A model generated the notes under the pieces. The model ran no database searches. It was not told the origin of the DNA and was given only the letters and a program-made list of their open reading frames with translations. From NCBI GenBank assembly GCA_019677205.1, contig JAAMXY010004291.1:1-64000 (forward strand): DNA of 64,000 bases, given 5' to 3'. The DNA is from Pinguiococcus pyrenoidosus. Lineage: Eukaryota; Sar; Pinguiophyceae; Pinguiochrysidales; Pinguiochrysidaceae. The position numbers and the translations under genes are program-made. Of this stretch, positions 41,595 through 51,247 are shown piece after piece (position 1 is the stretch's first letter; each line of letters opens with the position of its first letter).

Positions 41595-42951
41595 ATGTGG
41601 CGCTGCTGGACTCTCTTAGCTCTGCTAAGCGCGCTGGAAAGCGCAAGAGCTGCGCCACTGACTTTCTACATCTACGACGATCTGCCCGCGCATCTTGTCG
41701 ACGAGCCCGTGGTCTTTGCCAAGCGCATCAAGATGTATCAGACCTTCTCAGCTGAGTACCTTTTGCCGAATCTGCTGCGGCAGCACCCAGGACGGGTTCA
41801 CGATCCGGAAGCGGCAGATGCGTTTGTAGTGCCATTTCCCTTTCAGGCCTTCTTCTTCGAGAAGCAGTTTGCGTGTCAAAGGCGCCCACGGGACTTGCTC
41901 GGGCACTTCGAGCTTAATGGCACCCAGACCGTCTTTGATCTCTGCCAGCAAGCGGTGGCAGGACTGCTGGCGGAAGCGGTCGGAGCCGTCGTAAATCAGC
42001 TGGAGACGGTAGCCAGCGATGCCACCGGGTCGTTCTGGTCTCGGAAAAAAGGTCGAGATCATGTCTTCATAGATGTCATGGATTACGGTGAGTCGGCGCC
42101 GGTGGATGCTAGCTGAAAGCGTACCACTTCTGAGTTGCAAGGGCGTTTCCCACGACGCAGGTCGCTGTGTCGCAAACTTCGTGCTTTCGCTCGCGGAGCT
42201 CCGTCGGCACAGGATGCTCGACAACAGCATCTTTCTCGTGCATTTCGGCGAAAAAGACCATGCGTGCCGTCGGAAGGATCGAGACATTGTGATTCCGCCC
42301 ATGCTGACCGAAATTCGCGACGATGTCCTTGCAGAGTACGACCGAGAAGTGACGGCCTTCTATCGTGGCAAGGAGCGAGCGTGGGATCAATACGCCGGCT
42401 ACCGTGATCGGCGCCGGCTTACCCGTCACCTGGCCGACGCCGAAGGCTTTGACGTGAGTGCCTCGAGCTTGTCGCGGGAGGAGTACCTCCGGCGGATGCG
42501 CAACGCGCGCTTCTGCCTTTGTCCTGGCGGGACGGCGTCTTGGAGTCCGCGCGTCGTGGAGAGCGTCGCATCAGGATGCGTTCCCGTTCTCTTCGTGCAC
42601 GATGGCAGCAGCGTCATCTTGCCTTTCGACGGGATGATCCAGTGGGAGCGAATCGCCGTCTTCGTTGACTCGCCGGAGGGGCTCGACGGCTTGCACGGCA
42701 CGCTGGCGAACTTCCCCGCTCAAGAACTTGCCGAGCGGCGGGCCTACATGGCGCAGATCGCTCCGTACTTGAGATTTCCCGAACCCGAAGGCGGCAGCAT
42801 CGAACAATTCGTCGAAGCTGCAGGCGAGGCGCCTGATGAAGGGACAGGCAAAGGAAGCATCGGAGCATGCCATGCTCCGCCGAACTGCGTCGGCCCAACG
42901 AACGCCTTGGCGCTCATCCTCGACAGCATCTCAGCGCTCTTGTCAACGTGA
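41595..42951 (+). CDS. Exostosin-family (GT47) glycosyltransferase
   Basis: Two exons, 41595-42087 and 42161-42951; 427 aa. An N-terminal signal sequence (residues 1-19) leads straight into FYIYDDLP, the usual opening of GT47 domains. The middle has AFVVPFPFQAFFFEKQ, DHVFIDVMDYG and RDIVIPPM. The C-terminal half has RNARFCLCPGGTASWSPRVVESVASGCVPVLF and LPFDGMIQWERIAVFV, the conserved exostosin nucleotide-sugar region (C-x-G, S-R-x-x-E, G-C-x-P). GT47 enzymes add GlcA, Xyl, Gal or Ara to cell-wall or extracellular polysaccharides in the Golgi, so UDP-GlcA or UDP-Xyl from the UGDH/UXS locus are plausible donors; that link is inference. Confidence 0.92.
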
Positions 42952-43428
42952 GTCGCTATCCCTCCTCTTTGTGTGGCCAACTAAGTCTTTCCTCTTTCTA
43001 CTGCACCTGAGGCATGCTCCTCCTAAGGATTTGTGGCGTCCACGAAGCTTCTTCTCAGTTATGAAGACCAACATCTGACCCCGCACGTACCCCTCCCTCC
43101 ACCGCAACCACCAAACAACGCNNNNNNNNNNNNNCCCCCCCCCCCCCCCCCCGGCCACACATCCCTCTTCTCGGCCCATTCCAGCCGCTTCCTCACGCTC
43201 CGACAGTCCTCGAGGCACCGGCAGCACCAGACTTCCACCGTCGCTTCCACGACCCCAAAGCGTGGGGAAACCAAAACACCGCGAAGATCAAACTTCCCTT
43301 CGCGTCCTCAAGCGGGACAGAAACTGAAACTTTCAAGCCGGGACAGAGGGCGAAAATAAGAAATCCGCGCGCGCCACAGCCCCCAGAAAGGCTCGTTGCG
43401 CCACGAAAGCCTGTGCGTTGCACTTAGT
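42952..43428. other. Intergenic space with assembly gap
   Basis: Same-strand junction between GT47 and the following unknown gene. It contains a 13-base N run and a long poly-C tract; sequence around it should be treated with care. No gene seen. Confidence 0.5.
43122..43152. other. Assembly gap (13 N) next to an 18-base poly-C run
   Basis: N at 43122-43134, followed by C only to 43152. Probably a homopolymer or microsatellite that sequencing could not cross; the real length is unknown. Confidence 0.95.
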
Positions 43429-44748
43429 ATGGACCCCGAAGAGGAAGAGCGGCGGAAACGCCGCGAGAAGTGGCGCGCCCGCAAGCGGCAAAGCCGCGCC
43501 AAGACCAAAGTGCGAGAGAGGGAGAAGGAGGCCGACAAGTTTGCCAAGCGGAAGAAGCGCCTGGAGTCGCCGCTGACCCCCGAGGAGCGGAGTCGCAAGA
43601 ACGAGGAGAGGCGCCGAAAGTACGCCGAGCGAGTCGGACGGCCCGTGCGGCGTTACCACCGAAGGGCCAAGAAAACCGCGCCCGAGGCCAAGGCGGCGAC
43701 AGAGACGAGCGCCCTGGCCGCCGCCACCATGGCGGAGATGGCCAAGATGCCGCCCAGCTCCTCGGGAAGTGCCGTGTCACCGGAGGGGATCGAAATCGCG
43801 GCGGGAAATGGCGCCAAAGTGGCGCAAGGAAGCGCAGCAGCCCTTGACGCACGAGATCTTGGGGCCCCGCCGGAGCTCCGTCAGGCCATGCTCGCGGCTC
43901 CGTGGTCGGTGAACAGAGGCATCATGGTGGCGGCGATGGCCAAGGTAGGCACGGCATTGGGGCGAGGCAAAAGCGGGTGTGGCTGACCTTCTTCCTTCGC
44001 AAAGAGCACTGCGGATGCGGAGAGAGGCGGCAAGTTCCTCGTTTTCCAGCCAACTTTTCCCAAGGCCTACCTCTCGCCGACGGAGATTCATGGCTGGCTT
44101 GCGGAGCGCCAGAAGACGGGTGCCGCGGCGACATCTCCGTGCTTCCCCGTCAGCGTTCTGGAGACTCTGGTGCCCCACATGGAACTGCTGCAGCCGACGC
44201 CTTCCGCGCGGCTGCTCCAGATGCTAGTGCTGTCAGGCGGGTCGACTGGCCGATCGGCTCGTGTGGACGTGGATAGGAGCGAGATGCGAGGCCGAGGCGT
44301 GCCTGCGAACGTCGATGCGACCCTAATAAGCCGGATCGACTTCATCGAGACGGGCAAGTTTCTTGCTCGAAGAGAGGCGATGGTTCCCGACGCGGAGGGC
44401 AGCAAGGTGGGGGGGGCGAGCCGAGATGCGTCACCGCCTTCGACGCTCCAAGGGATCGAGATGCCTGCGGGGACCTGCGTCCTTTTCAGTGCCTCGACCT
44501 TGCTTCGCGCGGATGCAAAGATCGAGAGCGGAGCGATCTGTATCCTCAGCCTCTGGTCCGACTTTGCGGACCACAGATTCGACAAGGACATCGTTTCTGT
44601 GCTTCTGGAAGCGGCCAGCATTCCTTCGGAAGCCCCCGAGCCCCTCAGCTACATCTCGCAAAGCGACTTTGTGAATCTTGAGGCCACCAATGCGCTTCCC
44701 AAGCCCGTGGTGCCGGGCGCCGAAGTGGGCCAGATGGAGGAAATTTAG
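43429..44748 (+). CDS. Unknown protein with highly basic N-terminus
   Basis: Two exons, 43429-43944 and 44005-44748; 419 aa. The first 90 residues are almost all charged (MDPEEEERRKRREKWRARKR and so on), possibly a nucleic-acid-binding helix similar in composition to bZIP basic regions but without a leucine zipper. The second exon encodes a more ordinary folded sequence: KFLVFQPTFPKAYLSPTEIHGWL, VSVLETLVPHMELL, MPAGTCVLFSASTLLR, GAICILSLWSDFADHRFDKDI. I do not recognise a family. Both junction phases fit and the codon use resembles that of neighbouring genes, so I believe it is real. Confidence 0.65.
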
Positions 44749-45104
44749 GGCATCTTCACCGAGTGTGTGCGAGCGGGTCGATCTCAGCGCCGCATCCAAA
44801 CTTGCTGCCAAAATTGGAAAAGCGATGTAATTACAGGGAACCAAGCCGGGCGAGGAATGCTGCGAAAAGCCATACCGTGACGTGTCCCGAGGTGGGACAA
44901 CGAAGCGGAGAAAGTAAGAATTTCTTTGGTGCTACTCCAAACCCTCTTGGTGAAAGGACATCGCGTCAGCCGTCTTTTTGTAGATGGCTGCTTACATACT
45001 ACTCTGCTTCTGCTTCCGCTCCTGCTCCTCCTTCTCCTTCTTCCTCTCCTTCTTCGTTTTCTTCTTCTTCTTCTTCTTCTCCATCTTCGGACATCGTTTG
45101 CCGA
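44749..45104. repeat. Convergent 3' space with pyrimidine-rich tract
   Basis: Between the stops of the unknown protein (+) and the TPR protein (-). 45006-45085 is almost pure C/T on the plus strand, including a (CTT)7 run at about 45061-45081; on the minus strand this is a purine-rich stretch in the TPR gene 3' UTR. Confidence 0.7.
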
Positions 45105-48100
45105 CTAGCCATCATCCTCATCTTCTTCATCTTCTTCATCAATACGATCTCGTCCAAAACGGGGGAACCAAGACTTCTTCCGCCCGATCGCTCTGTCCCG
45201 ACATTCCACCATGTTGTGAAGCGCATCGCGGGTTTCCTCATGCCCGTCGCCGTAGCACTGCATGTAGACCTCGGAGGCCTGCGCAAAATGCGCCGCCGCG
45301 TCCATGAATCTGCGCTTGGCCTTGAACAACACGCCCAGATTGTAGTACGTGTCCCCGATGCGGGGGTGATGCTCCAGCAGGTGCTGCTTGCGGAAGACGA
45401 GCGCTTGCTCGAAGCAGGACTTTGCGCGGCCCCACTTGTTGGTCGCCATGTAGAGCACTCCCAGCTCGTGTAATCGGCCGGAGACGCCTTCGTTGTCATG
45501 GCCGTAGGTTCGACCGACATGCTCAATATCGTGCTCAAATCGCTTCGCCGCCGACTGCAGCTGTCGCTTGGACGAGCTTCGCAGCATCTCCTTCTCTCGG
45601 TGAAGGTGACCGACGGAGACGTATCGGCCATCTCCATCCATGCTGGCCGACTCCATATGGTCGAGCCACCTGGCCACGAAATCCGTTCTATCCGAGACGG
45701 ACGAATACTCGGTCCCGTCCTCCGACATGTTGTCGTACATGTCGTACAGGTGCTTCTGCGAGGAGCGCGACCGGGGCCGGTTGTCGCCCACCTCGGAGAA
45801 CTTCGATTCCGAAGCGCCGCCCCTCGTGTCCGACAGCTTGCTGTCGAACGACCGTCCGAGGCCTTGGCCTTCGGGTTCTTCCTCTCCGAAGGAGCCCTGG
45901 CCTACAGCGTCGAGCGTGACCCGATTCGGCTTCATCTTCCGGTCCACCTTGATCGCCTCGTAGCATTGGATCAAGTCCGAGCTGGGAATGTAGTAGACCC
46001 CATGCATTCTGCGACGACGATTGATCTCCTCGTCAACCACCGTCTGCCGGTCCTGGTAGAACCTTGACAGGCCGCGCAGCGAGCCGGTGTCCGAAGAAGC
46101 GTCCGAGTAGAGGTTCGGAGGCAATGACCTCGCCGGACCCGACGCGCCGAGCGTGCTCTGGCCGAAAGCGTCCGGCCGTCGTGCGGTGGCCGACCTGGTG
46201 GTCAAGTGCTCGCTCAGATCGATGTCGGGCACCTCCTCGATGGACACCTTGCCCGATTCGGAGGGCACCGGCTGGTGGATGCTGTCGTCGAGGTCGCCCC
46301 CGGCGTCCTTCCTGTCGCCCCGTTCCGGCGGCTTGAACATCTTGGGAAAGTCATCGTCGTCCTCCCGCGTCTTGTATGGCCGCTGCGTTGCGCGCGCCCC
46401 TCGGCGATTCGGGAGGAAGGCCTCGTATCCAGGCAGCGGCCTGCCGTAGATGTCCGTCGGAATGGCGCCGCGGCCGTAGATGCCGTCGTCCCGATCTTGC
46501 TGCTTCAGCTCGACGCTGTTTCTGATCCATCTCGAAAGATCTAGGAAGCAGGTCGTGAGTGTGCTTCACGGCGAAGCGCGCGCCCGTTTTCGATCCGTCC
46601 ACTTACCGTCCTCTCCTATGGTGGGCACAGAGCTGGTCACGGACTGCTTCCTGTTTCGGGGCTCTTCGCCATTTCCATTCCTCGGTGGCACCACCGCGTG
46701 CACGCTGTCGGACGTGTCCGTGACGAGGCTCATCTGGGAGTTTCTCTTCTGCTGCGCCGTGCTTCCCCGCCGTCCCTGTTGGTCCTCTGGCGGAGCATCC
46801 ACGAAGGACTTCCTCTGGCGGAGCACCTCCGATATCCAATCCAGCGTGGAGGCTCGCTTCGTCCTGCCTTCAGCGACTCGGCTGGTTGTCGAAGCTTCGC
46901 CATTGCCAGTCCCCGGATCCCAGCCAACCAGGACTTCGCCTGACTTGTACTCGTTGCTTTCCTTGCGCACGGCCGGCGCGCTGGAGGCGCCCGGCAGCCA
47001 ATCGAGGACGCTGGGCTTGGTTTCCTTGGCCTTTGTCTCTTCTGCGTCGTCGCCCTCCGCGCCACCCGCAGCGTTGCTCCCTGACGCACGATCCGAGTTC
47101 TCGCCGGTCGAGGAGGCATCCCGGTCCTCTGACGTGCCCGTCGACGGCCTGATGATCATCTTGCGTCTCCGGGCCTCGCGCGCCGAGTCCGCGCGACCAA
47201 AACTCTCCGGGAAGGCGTGCTGAGGGGAGGACCTGTTCGCTGCGGCGCCCTCGTCTTCTCCGTCCTCCTCGCTTGGCTTGGCCGGATCCTCCGCCAACAG
47301 CCCCTCGAGACCGACGACGCCGGATCCCTGGCTGGGACGGACGATACGCTTCTTCTTCGACTTCGCCGACGACGAGGCGCGGGAGAAGCTCTCGGGCAGT
47401 TCGTCGGCGGGAAGGCCGAACGAGCTCGATCCACGCTCCGTGCTCGCACCATCAAGTTGAGACTGCGACGCGGTGTATCCGGAGGTCTCGGCAGTAAGCA
47501 TGTCTCTCGCCGACGCAGACGTCCTCCTGGCTGCAGCGGCTCCGGCGGCCCCGACCGCTCCGGCGGCTGCGACTTGCCCGGGGGTGACCGGGTGAGACAT
47601 CGTGCTGCTCGCCTCCGACTGCGCGTCAAGTGGCAAAGGCTGGCCCTCGTCGTCTCGCGTGAGAAGTGGAGGAACCCCCGCGCCCTGCTCGGACTCGCGG
47701 GCGAGGAAGAACTGATCCAGCTGCTTGTCAAGCTGCGTGCCTGGGGTGTCCGGTGGATTGATGGCTGCCCCACCCGCGTCCGGCGAGGTAGCGCCCTCAG
47801 CATGCGCCAGCGCTTGGTCGTCCTGGGTGGGAGCCGCGGAGACTCCGGCCTGCACAGCGCGCCGCTCGTCGTTGGGATCGTATTCTTCAAGCGTGTGGAC
47901 CATGCTCTTCAGCGCGTCAACGTCCTTCTCAGTTGCGACGACTCCCAGCATCCCCCCTCGTGGCCGCTGGTGCTGCTCCTGTCCACCCTCCTGCGCCGGA
48001 TCCGATGCCTCCGCCTTGCGCTCGCGCGAGGCCGGGCCATCTTCCTGATCTTCGTACGACTCAACGACGTTGACGCCTTCGTGCGGGGGCCTTGCCGCCG

Positions 48101-48872
48101 CGGCGGCCGGAGGCGGCATTGCCGCGTCGACCTTGCGCTCCGCCGTGTTGTCATCGTCGGATAGGGACATCTTGTCATTCTCGGCCGCCATGAGCTGCGC
48201 GATGGCAATGGCCTGCGGGCCCGGGACGCCGACCGGATGTTCGACGTCCATGGCCTCGCCGCTCTGCTGCGTATCCTCGCTCTTTCGCTCCATCGAGCCG
48301 CGGAAGGACGGTGCGAGCTTCCGGGGCGCGTCGCCCGGCTGCCCCGCTTCCGCCGGGAGCACCTTGTCTTCCAGGTCGGAGGAGGCGGAGCGCGAGTTGC
48401 CGTACAAGCGAATCTCCTCGGAGTAGCGGAGCATCGCGTCTTCCGAGCTCCGCGCGCTCGGGTCGTCCGACATCTCCGAGTTGGACATGGGACTCGACCC
48501 GCGGGACGGGTGGCTCACATCGCCGCTCAGCGACCTCTGGCGCCCGCGTGCCTCGCCCTCTTCGCTCAGGTCCTCCTGGCTGCCCGGCAGGAGCTTCAGC
48601 GGGTCTCGTTTCACCTTCTTCTTCTTGTAGCGGCCTCGCCGACGACTCAGGCCCTTCCGAGTGGCCTTGGGGTTGTCCGGCGTGACCGGGGCGGCCGGCC
48701 TGGCAGCGGGTGCCGACGCCGACGTGTCCGCTTCGAGCGTAAGCTGCGCGTCCGAGAAGTTCGTGGTCGGCTGGGTCAGTCGGATCTCCTTGGGACTGTC
48801 GGTGGGCCCATGGCGAGGGCTTGCGGCCCTCGCCGGCACCGGCGGCGATCCAGATCGGAGTCGTAGCGACAT
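45105..48872 (-). CDS. Large disordered protein with C-terminal kinesin-light-chain-like TPRs
   Basis: Two exons, 46607-48872 and 45105-46540, about 1,233 aa. The first about 750 residues are disordered, rich in Ser, Glu, Pro and Ala, with a basic patch (RRGRYKKKKVKRDP). A duplicated motif of the form PESF-x-RA-x-S, then basic residues, then I-x-RPS-x-G appears twice (SFSRASSSAKSKKKRIVRPS and SFGRADSAREARRRKMIIRPS). The second exon contains a segment with tyrosines (GIYGRGAIPTDIYGRPLPGY), a YYIPSSDLIQCYEAIKVDRKM region, and at the end two to three TPR-like repeats (LHELGVLYMATNKWGRAKSC, DTYYNLGVLFKAKRRFMDAAA). An acidic tail ends the protein. A scaffold role is likely but unproven. Confidence 0.72.
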
Positions 48873-49310
48873 GTTGTCGTCGAGTCGCAGACCTGCTTCC
48901 GGTTCACTTCCCGTTTCCGCAGAACAGAAAACGCGCTGGCGCCGCGGCCTCGGCCGTCCGGAGCGCGCGCGCGGCCGTCGGTGTGCTTGTCAGAGGCTCA
49001 GAGACGCCGATGCGCCATGCGCGAGCAGAGCGACTGCCGCGTTGGCCTCGTCGTCCGGATCCGAAGTGGCGCTCCGCCGGACTTGAGGAACCGGAATCGG
49101 TCAGCGAAACTGTGGGCACCACGGAGGTGCGCTCGCCGGCTGCTCCGCTTCCGGCCCAAGCAGACTCGGTTCGGGGGTGCGATGCGGCGGTCCGAGGGCG
49201 CCTCGCCAAAGACAACGCTCTCCTGCGCGTCCAAACGGCAGCGCGGAAGCGGTGGGAAGCCAATAAACCTTCGCACCTCGAGACCTTGCGATGATGTGGT
49301 GAAGTATGGG

Positions 49311-49495
49311 CCAATTGGGGTAGGATTAGGAATCCGAGCAAGCAACCTGACGAGACATGCTTTCTTAGGTGGTCTATATAAAACACTAATAAGGAGGATA
49401 CTCCATATCTCGAAAAGGAAGAGCAGCCAATTGGAAGCGCTGATATTGCCCTAGCGGTTTCGCAGCGAAATGCAATAGACTGCGTGTGCGCCAAT
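49311..49495. promoter_or_regulatory. CCAAT-box cluster upstream of TPR-protein gene
   Basis: CCAATTGG-like palindromic sites at 49311-49318 (CCAATTGG) and 49427-49434 (CCAATTGG), plus CCAAT at 49491-49495; 440-620 bp upstream of the minus-strand start at 48872. Confidence 0.5.
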
Positions 49496-49804
49496 CAGTT
49501 TCGCCGCGTTCTCTTTTTCTGTCCGCTTTCCCCCACGGCTGCCGTGTTCGACGTCTGCTGTGGCGAGGAGTCAGCGCCGGCCCGGAAAACGTCCTGGCTT
49601 TTTCGAGAGATTGACGTGCGTCGGAAAGATGGAGTCCCGGCCGGTGCGTGCGACAAGTGGAGGAGCGCCTCTCTGAGCAGCCTCGAGCCACGCACGCTTT
49701 GAGCGAGTTTCTGGCCACTTCCCGCCCGCCGCTTGCTTGCTTTCCAGCGCACCGCAGATGCATGGCTATGATACGCCTAGCTAGGCAGCGTCTATGCATC
49801 AGTT

Positions 49805-49910
49805 CAAGCGATCATCTGATCGATGTCCAGGACCGATCATATGATCGATATTAAAGCTTGCTTGACTTGAGTAGCCGCGTCATGAGATCGATGTTCGAGA
49901 TCGATCTCGC
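49805..49910. repeat. Cluster of GATC-rich palindromes
   Basis: Perfect 14-bp palindromes CGATCATATGATCG (49834-49847) and CGAGATCGATCTCG (49896-49909), preceded by a near-palindromic CGATCATCTGATCGATG at about 49809-49825. All three carry two or more GATC. Confidence 0.85.
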
Positions 49911-50499
49911 CGCCGCATGAAGATCGGCTTGCTTCGTGCGTGTCCGGCCAGCACCGCCCCTTGTGTGACATCAGCCTTCTCAAACGAAGCTCAGAATAGG
50001 CTTGCAGCTCTGCTCCGTATGGATAAGCAAGGCCGAATGTCTTTCGATTGACAGCCTCGAGGATCGAAGAGATGCTTCGGCTTCGCGGTGAGTCTTGGAG
50101 GTCAAGCAAATATAGAGTCTCGTGCGTAGGGCGTGTGAGCACTAGGCGTCACGCGCTACGAGGTACGAGGGGTGCAAAGGTCAGAAAGAAGGGTTGATCT
50201 TAGTTGAGCGGGTTGCCGGAAAGCAACGGTCACTACAGATTTGTGCATAGACGGCCGTATGCATGGTGCGCGCCTGTGCGCCTTCGGTCCCCAGCCAGGT
50301 GGATTCTGCGCTGGACGCCTGAGCTCCCTTGCACCTCCTCCGTCGGGTCCAGCATCGCAGGTCGGCGATCTCAGATCTCAGATCTCTGGTCGCTGGTCGG
50401 CGCCTTCGATTTGTATCCATCGAGTTCCAAGGAGAGTGACGCCGTGCGCGCCCTCTATAGGCCCTACAAAAATCAGGCTTCCGTAGAAGGACCCTCGCG

Positions 50500-50764
50500 A
50501 TTGGCTGAGTGGGTCAATGGTAATCGGATGGCTTCCCCCTGTCATCTTGGCGTCGCCGTGCTCCCCAAAACTGTTCTTCTAGATTTTAATCTGCAGCTGC
50601 ATTCCTCTGGCCGCTGCCATTGGCTCGATTCCGCCACATGTTCTCACAGGGGACGAAACGCGAGCCCTCCACAGTCGATTGGTCAATTTGTTCAATTCCG
50701 ACGCATCATTCGTCAAGAGCCGTCCACTCTGAGTGCACTTTTTGTCGTGGGAAGAGCTGATTGG
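50500..50764. promoter_or_regulatory. Four ATTGG boxes upstream of chromodomain gene
   Basis: ATTGG at 50500-50504, 50619-50623, 50678-50682 and 50760-50764, all in the same orientation, 480-750 bp before the start codon at 51248. Confidence 0.5.
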
Positions 50765-51247
50765 ATAACTTGAATGAATTTTTCCAGCATTTCCCTTCGC
50801 GTGGTTCAAAAACCTCCGAGATCCAGGGTATGGACGCGCCCTCAGTCTCATTTTCGTTCAAGCGCTTGTCAAGCCAGTGTTTGTGTGCGCCGAGTCCGAC
50901 ATCTTCTGTCGGCCCGTTCGCCGCCGCGCCCGACGCTCTTTCCTGTCTTTCCTCCCCCTCAGCGCTCCGACCTGGAAGGCCGACCGGGGCGCGCCCGAGC
51001 GCGTGGAAAATGACGCGCTGAAGTACACGCGAACGGACGCGCAGCGGTGCCGAAGAAGTTCTCCGCTGTCACGGACACCACCACAGGTGGCCCCACCTCC
51101 TCCGCCCGAACCGCACCGCACCTCCCCACAGGAGTTTGCGGGCTGAATTGGAGACGTTCGCGGGAGAGCGGGCTCGGTTGCTGGGGCGCTCGGCGCGCAG
51201 GTTCTTTTACGAGAGGAGTACAGTGTCCGGGCAGAATACTCGGACGG

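Larger units (their letters stand above)
48873..51247. other. Long divergent intergenic region with CCAAT clusters and GATC palindromes
   Basis: About 2.4 kb, the longest stretch without a supported gene. CCAAT-type boxes occur at 49311-49318, 49427-49434 and 49491-49495 on the TPR-gene side, and at 50500-50764 on the chromodomain side. Two 14-bp GATC-containing palindromes lie between them. A TATA-like ctatataaaac sits near 49374. I looked for tRNA genes and a further coding gene and saw none. Confidence 0.5.

Noticed and set aside
43122-43134. X-containing open frames across the N run
   Set aside because: They exist only because of the gap characters and have no supporting similarity.
47217-48164. 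315-codon plus-strand frame
   Set aside because: Antisense to the disordered half of the TPR protein; the minus frame is far longer and has consistent splicing.
48873-51247. Possible extra gene or tRNA genes in the long intergenic space
   Set aside because: Small frames lack motifs and splice consistency, and no cloverleaf with A and B boxes was found by eye; a tRNA scan would be decisive.
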